DNA of 64,000 bases from Spirosoma pollinicola (GTDB taxonomy: Bacteria; Bacteroidota; Bacteroidia; Cytophagales; Spirosomataceae): NCBI RefSeq assembly GCF_002831565.1, contig NZ_CP025096.1:434001-498000 (forward strand), read 5' to 3'. Each line of letters begins with the position of its first letter. The stretch's first letter is position 1. The notes under the pieces are model-generated. The model worked only from the letters and a program-made list of their open reading frames with translations, was not told where the DNA came from and ran no database searches. The position numbers and the translations under genes were made by a program. Positions 15,807 to 25,831 of this stretch are shown here, piece by piece.

Positions 15807-18764
15807 ATGAAGCACTTCAGCCAACTTTTACTCTGTTTTTTACTTTCGACTTCGCTCTTCGCACAAAGCCAGAAACGACCGCTCACAGCCGCCGATTATG
15901 ACCGCTGGCAAAGCGTTCGATCCGAAAAAATTTCGGATGATGGCCATTGGATTGCCTACCAGATTGACCCGCAGGAAGGCGATGGTCGGTTGGAGGTAAC
16001 CGCTACTGGTAGCAACACGAACCGAACGAAGTATGTTTTTCCAAGGGGCTACATGGCGCAGTTTACCCCCGACAGCAAGTTTCTGGTTATGCGGCTGAAG
16101 GCTCCGCTGGCCGATACCCGGAAAGCGAAACTCAAGAAGAAAAAGGCCGACGAAATGCCAAAGGACAGTTTGGCAGTCATGACGATGGCAACGGGGAAAA
16201 CGACTAAACTCCCCAACGCAAAGTCTTTCGTATTCGGCAAGGATTCGGGTTCATGGTTGGCGGTGGTGCAGGAGCGTAAGGACAACAACGAGAAACCTAC
16301 CCCAAAAACGATATCCTCAAAAGATACGCTGACACCCTCCGCCCCGATTTCGACAACGACCGTAGCCACGCGTAGAGGCCCTGTAAAGAAACCCAAAGGC
16401 GATTATCTGACGCTTCTGAACATGGCCGACGGCTCACAAAAAACCATTCGCTACGTGTCTGGCGTGGCTATGTCCGACAATGGTCAGGCGGTTTTTTACA
16501 GCAAAGAGTCGGCGAGTGATTCGTTGAAAACGGGCGAAGCAAGCATTCCCGGTGTGTTTTTGTTCAGTACAACCAACGGGCAAACGATGCTGGTTGATAC
16601 CAGTTCAACGCGTAAGATTTACAAAGGCTTGGCAATCGACAAAGTTGGACAGCAACTTGTCTGGATGGCTTCTGCCGATAGTGCCGGAAGCGATGTGAAA
16701 GTATTTACGCTGTATTATAAAAACCTAGCACCCATCGCTTCCATAAAAGGCAGAAAAAACAAAGCAATAGCTCCCGAAGCTCCGTTTAGAATTATATCCG
16801 ACACGACGACCACAGCCTTACCCAAACGCTGGTCGGTAAATGAATATCGCGAACCGAAGTTTGCCGACGATGGTAAACGGCTCTATTTTTCAACGTCGCC
16901 CATTGCGCCAAAGCCAACTAAAGACAGCCTGACGCCCGATGATGAGAAAGTGAAAATGGACATTTGGACATGGACCGATAGTCGGTTGCAGCCCATGCAG
17001 CAACGGCGGCTTAAAGAAGAAAAGGAACGTGGTTTTTTGGCCGTTTACGATCTACCTTCCGGCAAGGTCATTCCCTTGGCCACCCGTGAAGTGCCAACCG
17101 TTTCTTTCGATCCGAAAAAGAATTCACGCTACCTGTTGGGCCTGAGCGACCTGCCTTATCAGGTTCAGGCATCCTGGGACCCCGGCCATACCGACCTCTA
17201 CTTGGTAGATACCCAAACCGGAGACAAGAAACGTATTGCCAATGACATCATGGCCTCTCAGCCTAAGCTGTCGTCCGAAGGTAAATACGCATATTGGTTT
17301 GATGAACGCGACTCACTCTGGCGGGCCTGGTCTATTACTGATGGAAAACGTATTGATCTGACCCATGGTTTACCAAGTAAATTTTTCGACGAAGAGCACG
17401 ACACCCCAAACCTGCCCGGCTCGTATGGTTCGGCGGGCTGGACAACCGGCGACCGTTACCTCTGGCTCTATGACCGGTACGACATCTGGCAAATTGACCC
17501 AACCGGGAAGGAAAAACCCATGAACCTGACGACCGGCTGGGGCCGAAAAAATAAAATCCGCCTGCGTCGCGCGGAACTGGACAGCGATGATGATACGCCC
17601 GGTCGTCGGGATGGCGCTATCGAAAAAGCCATTGACCCTAAAAGTGAACTGTTCCTGACCGGCATTTGGGAAAGCGACAAAGCGACGGGTATCTTAAAAA
17701 GTAAAAATGGCCTGGCCGCTGTCGAACCAGCGGTCATCACGCGCAGTAATCACCGGTACTTTGGCTTGAATAAAGCGAAGAATGCGTCGGTAATGTCGTT
17801 TTACAAAGGCAACTACCAGGAGCCAATTAATTTATTCCAGACCGATACGACGCTGGTCAATCCGGTACAGCTCACGCATGCCAATCCGCAACAGGACAGC
17901 ATTCGCTGGGGAAGCGTGGAAATTGTGAAATGGACTGGTACGAACGGTACAAAACTGGAAGGATTACTCTTTAAACCGGAAGGTTTCGACCCAACGAAAA
18001 AGTATCCAATGTTAACGTACTTCTACGAACGGAATGCCGAAACGCTGAACGATTACCGGGCGCCATCGCCGAGTCGCTCAACCATAAATATTCCGTTCTG
18101 CGTGTCGAATGGCTATCTGGTATTCGTGCCGGATATTGTCTACACGACTGGTCAGCCCGGCCCGAACGCTTATGACTGCGTTGTACCGGGTGTGTTGAGT
18201 TTGCTCGATAAAGGTTTCGTTGATCGCGACCGGTTGGGTATTCAGGGGCAAAGCTGGGGTGGTTACCAGACTGCTTACATCATTACCCGCACCAATCTGT
18301 TTCGTGCCGCCGAAGCGGGCGCTCCGGTAGCCAACATGACCTCTGCCTATGGGGGTATTCGCTGGGAAACGGGGATTAGTCGGGCATTTCAGTACGAGAA
18401 AACCCAAAGCCGCATTGGCGGTACGCTTTGGGATAAGCCTATGAACTACATCGAGAACTCACCCCTTTTCTTTGCCAACCGCATTGAAACGCCGTTGATG
18501 ATGACCCATAATGACGCCGATGGAGCCGTCCCGTGGTATCAGGGAATTGAGTTATTTTCGGCCCTGCGTCGGTTGAACAAGCCGGTTTGGATGCTGGTTT
18601 ACAATGGAGAAGGGCACAACCTGACCCAGCGGCACAATGCTAAAGACCTGAGCATTCGGCTGTATCAGTATTTCGATTATTACCTCAAAGACGCCCCCAT
18701 GCCGGTCTGGATGAAAGAAGGCCGCAGTGCCGTTGAGAAAGATCGGGGCGAAATGAAATATTAA
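15807..18764 (+). CDS. Exported S9-family prolyl oligopeptidase
   Basis: This 985-residue serine peptidase has a signal peptide (MKHFSQLLLCFLLSTSLFAQ). A large N-terminal beta-propeller region is followed by a C-terminal alpha/beta-hydrolase domain from about residue 700. The nucleophile is Ser816 in GQSWGGYQT. The acid is probably the Asp in HNDADGAVPWYQG and the base the His in GEGHNL. Lys-rich inserts near residues 105-115 and 165-190 are unusual but may be loops. Expected role: cleavage of short peptides in the periplasm. It is divergent from the DUF6624 gene and followed by a lipoprotein gene 51 bases downstream. Confidence 0.92.
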   Translation: MKHFSQLLLCFLLSTSLFAQSQKRPLTAADYDRWQSVRSEKISDDGHWIAYQIDPQEGDGRLEVTATGSNTNRTKYVFPRGYMAQFTPDSKFLVMRLKAPLADTRKAKLKKKKADEMPKDSLAVMTMATGKTTKLPNAKSFVFGKDSGSWLAVVQERKDNNEKPTPKTISSKDTLTPSAPISTTTVATRRGPVKKPKGDYLTLLNMADGSQKTIRYVSGVAMSDNGQAVFYSKESASDSLKTGEASIPGVFLFSTTNGQTMLVDTSSTRKIYKGLAIDKVGQQLVWMASADSAGSDVKVFTLYYKNLAPIASIKGRKNKAIAPEAPFRIISDTTTTALPKRWSVNEYREPKFADDGKRLYFSTSPIAPKPTKDSLTPDDEKVKMDIWTWTDSRLQPMQQRRLKEEKERGFLAVYDLPSGKVIPLATREVPTVSFDPKKNSRYLLGLSDLPYQVQASWDPGHTDLYLVDTQTGDKKRIANDIMASQPKLSSEGKYAYWFDERDSLWRAWSITDGKRIDLTHGLPSKFFDEEHDTPNLPGSYGSAGWTTGDRYLWLYDRYDIWQIDPTGKEKPMNLTTGWGRKNKIRLRRAELDSDDDTPGRRDGAIEKAIDPKSELFLTGIWESDKATGILKSKNGLAAVEPAVITRSNHRYFGLNKAKNASVMSFYKGNYQEPINLFQTDTTLVNPVQLTHANPQQDSIRWGSVEIVKWTGTNGTKLEGLLFKPEGFDPTKKYPMLTYFYERNAETLNDYRAPSPSRSTINIPFCVSNGYLVFVPDIVYTTGQPGPNAYDCVVPGVLSLLDKGFVDRDRLGIQGQSWGGYQTAYIITRTNLFRAAEAGAPVANMTSAYGGIRWETGISRAFQYEKTQSRIGGTLWDKPMNYIENSPLFFANRIETPLMMTHNDADGAVPWYQGIELFSALRRLNKPVWMLVYNGEGHNLTQRHNAKDLSIRLYQYFDYYLKDAPMPVWMKEGRSAVEKDRGEMKY

Positions 18765-18815
18765 GTACTGTAAAAGCCACCACCATTACGTAATTACGAA
18801 ATCTACAATCTCGAG

Positions 18816-19970
18816 ATGAAACGCTTTTATCCCGCTCTTGCCCTTATAACGCTCCTATTTTTTTACGGCTGTAAAACAAACAAGTTACCAGCAGATTCCG
18901 GGTTGATCTCTGCCAGAATTACAAAAGAAGGTTTGTTAAACTGCTTCACCGCTGGTACTTCACTTAACGGACAAACCGTTTGGTGTGAAGCATCGGCGGT
19001 GCTGTACGATGGCAAAAATCTTTTCTTTGCCAATGACAAAGACATGCCGGTCGGCATGAGCCCGGTTTTTGAAAAAACGCCGGGTCAGCTAATTGATTCA
19101 ACGAAAACACCGGTCTATCTGACACAACCCGTTTTTTCGTCGGCTCGTAAATACGAAGATTTTGCCCAATCGCCCGATAGTCCCAAAGGGACTCCTGGCT
19201 ATGTTTTTTTGACAACTGCCTTCGATAGGGTAAAACCCGGAAGCCGTGATTGGGACAACTACAACACCATCTTATATTGGCGCAAAGGCGATGAACAGCA
19301 TCCACACGTGCTGGCTCCCGACGATACCAGCCGCACATCCATTGGCTACCGGCCACAGATTGCCAAACTACTGGCTACGGCCGAATTTCCGGGTGCCCTA
19401 CCCTATTTTAAAATTGAAGGACTGGCGGCTACGGATAGGCAACTGCTGTTCGGTATTCGGGAGGAGGGCAAATCGTATGAGAGTTTTTCCTATCGGGCAA
19501 AAATTATCAGCGTAACCTACCGAATCGAGAATACAGCCGCTGGAGAGCGCATCCGACTGGAAAACGACTGGAAAATCATCAATGACTTCGATATAGCGAA
19601 GCTGGATGCCAGCTTACCCAAGCCATTGGCTCTTTCCAGTCTGGAATACGATCCATACCGCAAGCGTTTCTGGATGCTCACCTCCCTCGAATTCAATGGC
19701 CAGTTAGATGGCTATATCTGGACAATTTCGCCCGAGGATTTGTACGCCAATAAACCCTTTACCCTTATTCGTGATGCCCAGGGCCAGCCCCTGCACACGG
19801 CCGGTCACAAAGCCAAAGACCTTACCTTTCTGGATGCTAATCTGGTACTAATCATCCACGACGACGACCGGGGGCGTACTAAAGTCGGCAATCTTACCCG
19901 ACAACCCAATCAGGCGGCTTATAGCGTCCTTACTGTATCGCCCCAAAAAAATCGTAGGTTCCTAAAATGA
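18816..19970 (+). CDS. Uncharacterised lipoprotein
   Basis: The 384-residue protein has a lipobox (LLFFYGC, Cys19). The body is beta-rich with repeated motifs such as VLYDGKNLFFANDKDMP and LSSLEYDPYRKRFWMLTS, suggesting a beta-propeller. I do not recognise a named family. It may be co-transcribed with the upstream S9 peptidase. Its 3' end overlaps the convergent lipase-like gene by 41 bases. Confidence 0.75.
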   Translation: MKRFYPALALITLLFFYGCKTNKLPADSGLISARITKEGLLNCFTAGTSLNGQTVWCEASAVLYDGKNLFFANDKDMPVGMSPVFEKTPGQLIDSTKTPVYLTQPVFSSARKYEDFAQSPDSPKGTPGYVFLTTAFDRVKPGSRDWDNYNTILYWRKGDEQHPHVLAPDDTSRTSIGYRPQIAKLLATAEFPGALPYFKIEGLAATDRQLLFGIREEGKSYESFSYRAKIISVTYRIENTAAGERIRLENDWKIINDFDIAKLDASLPKPLALSSLEYDPYRKRFWMLTSLEFNGQLDGYIWTISPEDLYANKPFTLIRDAQGQPLHTAGHKAKDLTFLDANLVLIIHDDDRGRTKVGNLTRQPNQAAYSVLTVSPQKNRRFLK

Positions 19971-21129
19971 ATGCCAGAATGCCGGTTGCATGGGTAGCAC
20001 CCGGAATGCGGATCAATTGTACACTGGTTGCACCCCGTTTTTGCATGGCGTCATAAGCATTCTGCGAATTTAGAAAGTCAACGATCTCATCGGCATCGCC
20101 GTGATAAAGTCGAGTTGGCGTTCGGGGTTTCCAGTCATGAACATCATTATCCTGTACGGCCTCCAGGAAAGCCTTGTCGGTACCATCATTAATTCCCTGC
20201 TTAAAGCTATCCGTGAAAATCTGGTTGAGACTAACATTGACTGATACATCTTTACCCTGTACCGTAATTTGCGTGGCATAAGGTTCCTTAAAGTACGCTG
20301 ACATTGGTCGGTTTAGTCCATAAATGCGGTCGTAGGTCTGTAAAACCCAAATGTAAAGCCGATTGATATAATCAACGCCGGTCGTTTGGTTATTAATGAT
20401 CTCCTTCATGAACGCCGGTTTGTCGTAGGCCCCGGCTCCACAGCTCGACGCCACCAGATTGAACTCCGTGTCGGCTTCCTCTTCAATTTTCTTTTGAAGC
20501 GACATGGTTGCGTAACCCCCTTCCGAATACCCGGCAATAAACAGTCGCTTGTCCCAATTGACCTTTTGATCGCTCAGAAAATCTCGGGTGGCGCGTAGCA
20601 TATCGAGCGATGCCGTTGCCAGCCCATTGCGTTGCTCATAGGTGTGGGGCAAGTCTTTCGAGGCTCCATAACCAATATAATCGGGGGCAGAAATGATGTA
20701 GCCCTGCGAGGCAAACACTGACCCAAAACTATACGCTTCGCTGCTGGAACGGAAATTGGACGGTGCATCATTCTCGCTCGTAATCGTACCATGCTGCATA
20801 CTTAACAGCGGTACCGCTGTTGGCACGTCGGGAATAATGAGCGCCCCAGATGCTTTAATTTTCTGCCCATCGGTATTTGTGGTTGTGTATTCCAGCCGAT
20901 AAGCTTTAACACCATATCGGATAAAGAATTGCAGTGCGACATTGGCACCCGTAAAACGGCTCCGCAACTGGGCAGTAGAATACTCTCCGATCAGGGAGCT
21001 GGTTACCAACGTGCGGGCAGGAACCGGCGTAACAGAATCATTATTCTCAGACTGCCTGCAACTGGTTGGAGTTACCAGTAACATAGTGCCGAGAAGAAAC
21101 AAGATGAGTGTTGATTTAAGCAATATCAT
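19930..21129 (-). CDS. Lipase-like alpha/beta-hydrolase lipoprotein
   Basis: From the ATG at 21127-21129 the product has 399 residues and a lipoprotein signal (Cys24 in VTPTSC). An extra 38 upstream codons are open but lack coding character. The hydrolase fold shows the nucleophile elbow GYSEGGYATM, a preceding SAPDYIGYGAS stretch, and downstream YHGDADEIVDF (Asp) and PGATHATG (His). This resembles secreted lipases and esterases. The substrate is unknown. The end overlaps the convergent lipoprotein gene. Confidence 0.85.
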   Translation of the reverse strand: MILLKSTLILFLLGTMLLVTPTSCRQSENNDSVTPVPARTLVTSSLIGEYSTAQLRSRFTGANVALQFFIRYGVKAYRLEYTTTNTDGQKIKASGALIIPDVPTAVPLLSMQHGTITSENDAPSNFRSSSEAYSFGSVFASQGYIISAPDYIGYGASKDLPHTYEQRNGLATASLDMLRATRDFLSDQKVNWDKRLFIAGYSEGGYATMSLQKKIEEEADTEFNLVASSCGAGAYDKPAFMKEIINNQTTGVDYINRLYIWVLQTYDRIYGLNRPMSAYFKEPYATQITVQGKDVSVNVSLNQIFTDSFKQGINDGTDKAFLEAVQDNDVHDWKPRTPTRLYHGDADEIVDFLNSQNAYDAMQKRGATSVQLIRIPGATHATGILAFILGTYDFFGAIQ

Positions 21130-21431
21130 GCAGATAAAAAGATGGAGTTGCTGGTCTATTTTAACGTTTATAATCCCCTTTTCGTTTGCATTTATTAACG
21201 TCTGTGCATTTGACCGGCGAATGTGGAACCCACTCCACAACAATAGGCATCTTACTTCCCGATTACTATATAAAATGACTTCGCTAAAACATAAGCAATG
21301 AGCTTTCTTCTTTGACTTTACCTACTGTCTATCAGCCACTTAATTGCCATAACAGGATAGTAACAAATTAAATATAGTAAACTGGTACAGCGTTTGGGTA
21401 TCTATAGACAATACCAAATTCTCACAACACT
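21130..21431. other. Intergenic region, divergent promoters
   Basis: About 300 AT-rich bases separate the divergent lipase-like and OmpA genes. Apart from the sigma-54-like box at 21382-21398, I see no gene or hairpin. Confidence 0.5.
21382..21398 (+). promoter_or_regulatory. Sigma-54-like box upstream of OmpA lipoprotein
   Basis: CTGGTAC-N5-TTGG has one mismatch in each half of the TGGCAC-N5-TTGC consensus. It lies 34 bases upstream of the ATG at 21432. Similar boxes occur at 27451, 33532 and 34108. Confidence 0.35.
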
Positions 21432-22145
21432 ATGAATAATACGTTGAAATCAGCCGGGACGAAATCATTTGCGGTCCTTATGGCCGCAGGTATTTTATCG
21501 GGTAATGTTTTAACAAGTTGCAAGTCATCAAGACAGTCGTTAAATCAAACACAACAAGGTGGAGTTATTGGCGCCAGTAGTGGTGCCGTTATTGGAGGTA
21601 TCCTTGGCAACAAGAAAGGGAACACTGCTTTAGGCGCTATTATAGGTGCGACTGTTGGTGGTGCCGCCGGTGCTGTAATTGGCCGCCGGATGGACAAACA
21701 GGCCGAAGAGATGAAACGTCAAATGCCAAATGCCCAGGTTGAACGGGTTGGCGAAGGAATCAAAGTTTCGCTTGGCTCTGATATTTTGTTCGATGTCGAC
21801 TCCTATACGCTGAAGTCGGAGACAAAACAACAGTTGATTGAGTTTGCCAAATCACTCAACAAATATGAAGATACGGATATCCGAATTGAAGGTCATGCTG
21901 ACGCTACGGGGTCGGATGAACACAATTTGAAACTCTCTAATCAGCGTGCCGAAGCAGTTGGCAGCTTTCTTGAAGCACAGGGCGTGAAAACTTCCCGGGT
22001 TGATGAGAAAGGCTATGGCGAAGCTCAGCCCATTGCCGATAATACGACAGAGACAGGTCGTCGAAAAAACCGTCGGGTTGATGTAGCCGTTTTTGCAAAC
22101 AAACAGCTACAACGCGATGCCAAAGACGGCAAAATCGGCGAGTAA
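21432..22145 (+). CDS. OmpA-family lipoprotein with glycine zipper
   Basis: This 237-residue protein begins with a lipoprotein signal (SGNVLTSC). A Gly-zipper region (about 42-85; GAIIGATVGGAAGAVIGRRM) can insert in a membrane. The C-terminal OmpA-like domain (about 110-225) has FDVDSYTLK, RIEGHADATG and RRKNRRVDV, the peptidoglycan-binding signature. It probably anchors the outer membrane to the wall. It is first in a run of small stress-type genes (DUF2945, DUF3140, DUF2383). Confidence 0.93.
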   Translation: MNNTLKSAGTKSFAVLMAAGILSGNVLTSCKSSRQSLNQTQQGGVIGASSGAVIGGILGNKKGNTALGAIIGATVGGAAGAVIGRRMDKQAEEMKRQMPNAQVERVGEGIKVSLGSDILFDVDSYTLKSETKQQLIEFAKSLNKYEDTDIRIEGHADATGSDEHNLKLSNQRAEAVGSFLEAQGVKTSRVDEKGYGEAQPIADNTTETGRRKNRRVDVAVFANKQLQRDAKDGKIGE

Positions 22146-22212
22146 TAGTAAAGACAGGTGGCTGTACAGATAGTGTATGGCTACCTGAAGTTTTTGAGCA
22201 AACAGCAAATCT

Positions 22213-22431
22213 ATGGCAACGGTAAAAAAGGGTGACGAGGTAACCTGGAACTACGGCAAAGGCAAAGCAAAAGGCACAGTAGCCGAAGTCCATGAGGACG
22301 ATGTTGAGCGAACCGTACAAGGCGCTACCGTTAAGAGAAAGGGCTCAGAAGATGAGCCTGCACTGGTTATTAAACAGGGTGACAAAAAAATTATTAAGTC
22401 TTCCAGTGAAGTCACAAAAAACAAAAAATAG
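22213..22431 (+). CDS. DUF2945 (HVA1/TUDOR-like) small protein
   Basis: The 72-residue protein starts ATVKKGDEVTWNYGKGKAKG and contains the short SH3/TUDOR-like beta barrel of DUF2945. The pattern G-V-E-V then D-D-V-E-R and PALVIKQ is typical. It is basic, cytoplasmic and small. Its stop is two bases before the next ATG, so translation is coupled to the DUF3140 gene. The molecular role is unknown; a stress role is inferred from context. Confidence 0.85.
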   Translation: MATVKKGDEVTWNYGKGKAKGTVAEVHEDDVERTVQGATVKRKGSEDEPALVIKQGDKKIIKSSSEVTKNKK

Positions 22432-22433
22432 TC

Positions 22434-22781
22434 ATGGCAGCAGTTACTGAAGAAGCGCACAGAAAAGCGCTAAAGCATGACTTTGATTCAGTTGTCAATA
22501 TGTCTGCTTCGCAAATTGAAAAATGGCTAAAGACGGAAGAGTCAAAGTCGGTTGGCCAGACAAAAGAAGGAAGTGATGAGTCTATTGGCCACAAATCGGG
22601 CCATCGTATCATTGATATCCTTAACAAAAAAGACAGCGATTTATCTGACAGCGATTATGATCACATGAGCAAAGTGGTCAGTTATGTAAAACGCCATAGT
22701 GCCCAGCGTCCGGCTCATGTAGATGGTTCTAACTGGGAATATTCCCTAAAGAACTGGGGTCATGATCCTACAAAAAAATGA
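22434..22781 (+). CDS. DUF3140 protein
   Basis: The 115-residue protein shows the DUF3140 pattern: a helix with SASQIEKWLKTEESKSVG, then GHKSGHRIIDIL and a C-terminal HMSKVVSYVKRHSAQRP. It is charged and cytoplasmic, with no signal. It sits two bases after DUF2945, a pairing I associate with stress operons. The biochemical role is unknown. Confidence 0.85.
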   Translation: MAAVTEEAHRKALKHDFDSVVNMSASQIEKWLKTEESKSVGQTKEGSDESIGHKSGHRIIDILNKKDSDLSDSDYDHMSKVVSYVKRHSAQRPAHVDGSNWEYSLKNWGHDPTKK

Positions 22782-22958
22782 ATGGACCATTTGCTCACTA
22801 ACTAGATCAATTGCAGTCAATTTGGTTACTGATTAGTAGGAACGAAATGATTTAACCAACTTGATAACAATTAGTTAGCGAATTTAATTACACTTTCTGA
22901 TTTACTCAACTATAACAAGTACCTAATTAAATTCACCCTACTTAAACACAACATCGTT

Positions 22959-23414
22959 ATGAACGTTAAAGAAACAAGAGGAGAGATCCTGGATCAGCTT
23001 AGCCGACTATTAACCCTTAGCCATGATGCCGAAAAGGGATACAAAGAAGCGGCAGAGAATGCAAAAGACAACGAGTTAAAGAGCCTTTTTCTAACTCAGT
23101 CGCGCCAGCGGTCGGAGTTTGCCATTTCACTGGATCGAGAGATTCGCGCACTGGGTGGCGAACCAGACAACGGCACCAGTATTGCGGCTGATTTACACCG
23201 CGCCTGGATCAACATAAAATCGACATTTGCCTCCGACGACGATAAAGCAACCGTTCAGGAGTGCCACCGGGGAGATCAGGAAGCCCTGGATACATATAAC
23301 GCCGTGTTGCAGGAAACAGACTTAGCGGCTAGCACACGCGAGCTATTGCTTCAACAAAAACAGAGCATCGATTCGGCTAATTCCACGATGGCTCGTTTGG
23401 CCTTGGTAGTGTAG
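22959..23414 (+). CDS. DUF2383 ferritin-like four-helix protein
   Basis: This 151-residue protein is almost wholly helical and matches the DUF2383/PA2169 family: LLTLSHDAEKGYKEAAENA, SRQRSEFAISLDREIRALGG, and a final helix with QKQSIDSANSTMARL. The family has a ferritin-like bundle; most conserved Glu/His positions could bind metal, but I cannot confirm a di-iron site. A strong terminator follows. Confidence 0.85.
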   Translation: MNVKETRGEILDQLSRLLTLSHDAEKGYKEAAENAKDNELKSLFLTQSRQRSEFAISLDREIRALGGEPDNGTSIAADLHRAWINIKSTFASDDDKATVQECHRGDQEALDTYNAVLQETDLAASTRELLLQQKQSIDSANSTMARLALVV

Positions 23415-23430
23415 TGAATGGTGGGATTAG

Positions 23431-23462
23431 AAAGCCTGCCCCCGTTGGGGGTAGGCTTTTTT
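23431..23462 (+). terminator. Rho-independent terminator after the DUF2383 gene
   Basis: AAAGCCTGCCCCC pairs with GGGGGTAGGCTTT around a 3-base loop with one G-T pair, followed by a T-run. Confidence 0.9.
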
Positions 23463-23548
23463 GTGTTTAAACCACTCAGAAAACAATCCCAATTCACAAG
23501 GTGTTATCCTACCAATAAACTATATATAGTTCTCTACACAACAACGTC

Positions 23549-25675
23549 ATGAGTAAACAGTCTAAATCGAATTTTTCCTTCGAGTCGATTCAATCCAAAC
23601 CAGGAAAGCCTTACCCACTGGGTGCTACGTATGATGGCGAAGGTGTTAATTTTGCCCTGTTCACCGAAAACGCAACGGCGGTTTTTTTATGTCTTTATGA
23701 TTCTGCCGATATAAACGAGGAGGTCGCACGTATATCGCTGACAGAAAGAACTGACCTTGTATGGCATATTTATCTTGACGGATTACAGCCGGGTCAACTG
23801 TACGGTTTCCGGGTCGACGGGCCTTATGAACCACAGGCAGGTCATTTCTTTAATCCCAATAAACTTCTGCTCGACCCTTATGCCCGCGCCATCAACGCGC
23901 CAATAAACCATGACAATTCCTGGTTAGGGTATAATTATAAGAAAGCCGCCGATGGTGAAGATGCCGATGCAGCCATTAGCATGAGTAAGGAGGACAGTGG
24001 TCCTTCAATGCCTAAAAGTGTTGTTGTCGATACGGCGTTCGATTGGGAAGATGACACAGCCCCCGATACACCCTTGCACCGCTCTGTGATCTACGAACTA
24101 CACGTTAAAGGATTCTCACATCTGCATCCCACTATTGATAAAGACATTCGGGGTTCGTATGCCGGCTTGGGCACCCCAGAAAGTGTTGGATACCTCAAGA
24201 AGTTAGGCATCACGGCAGTTGAGTTGCTACCGGTTCATCAGTTTACTGACGAAAGCTATTGGGGGTATAACAGTATTGGCTTCTTTGCGCCACAAAACAC
24301 ATATGCGTCGTCTGGAATGGCGGGTCAGCAGGTTGTTGAATTTAAGCAGATGGTGAAAAATCTGCATAAGGCGGGGATTGAAATAATCCTCGACGTAGTT
24401 TACAACCATACCGCCGAAGGCAACCAACTCGGGCCAACGCTTTCATTTAAAGGCATCGATAATCGGGTATATTATCATCAGGTCGGTGATAATCCTGAAT
24501 ATTACATGGATTACACGGGTACAGGCAACACCTTTAACCTGAGTCATCCACGTGTTTTACAGTTGGTTATGGACAGCCTGCGCTATTGGGTAACCGATAT
24601 GCACGTTGACGGTTTTCGGTTCGATCTGGCCTCTGCCCTAATCCGGACTGACGAAGAATTTGGCACCGTTTCGTCTTTTCTGGATACAGTGGCTCAGGAC
24701 CCCATTCTGGCGCAGGTGAAACTCATTGCCGAACCCTGGGATATTCAGTCCTATCATGTGGGAGGTTTCCCGGTGCGATGGTCGGAATGGAACGGTAAGT
24801 ACCGCGACACGCTGCGGGCATTCTGGAAAGGCGACGACGGAAAAGCTGCTGAAACAGCTACCCGCGTGCTGGGCAGTCCTGATTTGTATGCCAATGACGG
24901 TCGTTCACCAGCCAATAGTATCAACTTGATCACAGCCCATGATGGCTTTACGCTCAATGACCTCGTTAGTTATAACGACAAGCATAATGAGGCCAACGGC
25001 GAAGATAATAACGATGGGTCGAATGATAATTTAAGCTGGAACTGCGGTGCAGAAGGGCCAACAGAAGACGCGGCCGTTAACGAACTTCGTGAACGGCAGA
25101 AACGTAACTTCCTGACCACAATGCTACTCAGCCAGGGTACGCCCATGCTGGTAATGGGAGATGAGTGTGGTCGTACCCAACATGGCAATAATAACGGGTA
25201 TAATCAGGATAGCGAAATTAGTTGGATGAACTGGCACTGGAGCGAAAAGCAGCAAGCTCTGTTTGAGTTTACGAGCCAGCTTACCGCCCTTCGTCATGAT
25301 ATTCCATTGCTGAGTCGGCGTCGGTTCTTCGGTAACGAACAGGTTGCGTATTTGCGCCCCGACGGAGGTGAAATGACTGGCGATGACCTGAACAATCCTA
25401 ATACGCACTGTCTAGCACTTTTCATCGACGGTATGCGGGTCTCGGAACAAACCGAAGATGGGCAGGATATTGGCGACGAACAGTTGATCTGGATTATGAA
25501 TGCCTATTGGGAAGATATTCCGTTCATGCTCCCCAAAATTGGCCGCAAGAGTTCGCTGTGGGAAGTTATCGTCGATACGGCGACTGGTAATGTTCACCCC
25601 GATGGTGACCCTATCAAAGGCGGTCATTCGATCGACGTTCCTGCTCGTTCGTCGCTGCTAATACGGCTTAAGTAA
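23549..25675 (+). CDS. glgX: Glycogen debranching enzyme GlgX
   Basis: This 708-residue GH13 enzyme is of the GlgX/isoamylase type: an N-terminal CBM48-like domain (about 15-130; GATYDGEGVNFALFTENA) and a catalytic barrel. The triad is Asp359 (DGFRFDL), Glu395 (IAEPWD) and Asp465 (AHDGF). It removes short branches from limit dextrin of glycogen. No other glg gene is present, so it is separated from the glycogen operon. Its place between stress genes fits storage-polymer use under stress (inference). It ends with a strong terminator. Confidence 0.95.
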   Translation: MSKQSKSNFSFESIQSKPGKPYPLGATYDGEGVNFALFTENATAVFLCLYDSADINEEVARISLTERTDLVWHIYLDGLQPGQLYGFRVDGPYEPQAGHFFNPNKLLLDPYARAINAPINHDNSWLGYNYKKAADGEDADAAISMSKEDSGPSMPKSVVVDTAFDWEDDTAPDTPLHRSVIYELHVKGFSHLHPTIDKDIRGSYAGLGTPESVGYLKKLGITAVELLPVHQFTDESYWGYNSIGFFAPQNTYASSGMAGQQVVEFKQMVKNLHKAGIEIILDVVYNHTAEGNQLGPTLSFKGIDNRVYYHQVGDNPEYYMDYTGTGNTFNLSHPRVLQLVMDSLRYWVTDMHVDGFRFDLASALIRTDEEFGTVSSFLDTVAQDPILAQVKLIAEPWDIQSYHVGGFPVRWSEWNGKYRDTLRAFWKGDDGKAAETATRVLGSPDLYANDGRSPANSINLITAHDGFTLNDLVSYNDKHNEANGEDNNDGSNDNLSWNCGAEGPTEDAAVNELRERQKRNFLTTMLLSQGTPMLVMGDECGRTQHGNNNGYNQDSEISWMNWHWSEKQQALFEFTSQLTALRHDIPLLSRRRFFGNEQVAYLRPDGGEMTGDDLNNPNTHCLALFIDGMRVSEQTEDGQDIGDEQLIWIMNAYWEDIPFMLPKIGRKSSLWEVIVDTATGNVHPDGDPIKGGHSIDVPARSSLLIRLK

Positions 25676-25692
25676 ACATATGTTGATTACAT

Positions 25693-25729
25693 AAAAAAAT
25701 GCCCTGACATACTATCAGGGCATTTTTTT
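25693..25729 (+). terminator. Rho-independent terminator of glgX
   Basis: Perfect 15-base arms (25693-25707, 25715-25729) with A7 and T7 tails make it effective in both directions. The convergent DUF3891 gene ends at 25832. Confidence 0.93.
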
Positions 25730-25831
25730 ATGTAATTGGCTACTTAAAATTTCTTTTTGAGGAATGATAGAGGTATTTTCTGTAGCTCTGGACTTGGTTT
25801 AAAATTTAACCTGCCTATAAATGAGCAGAAC

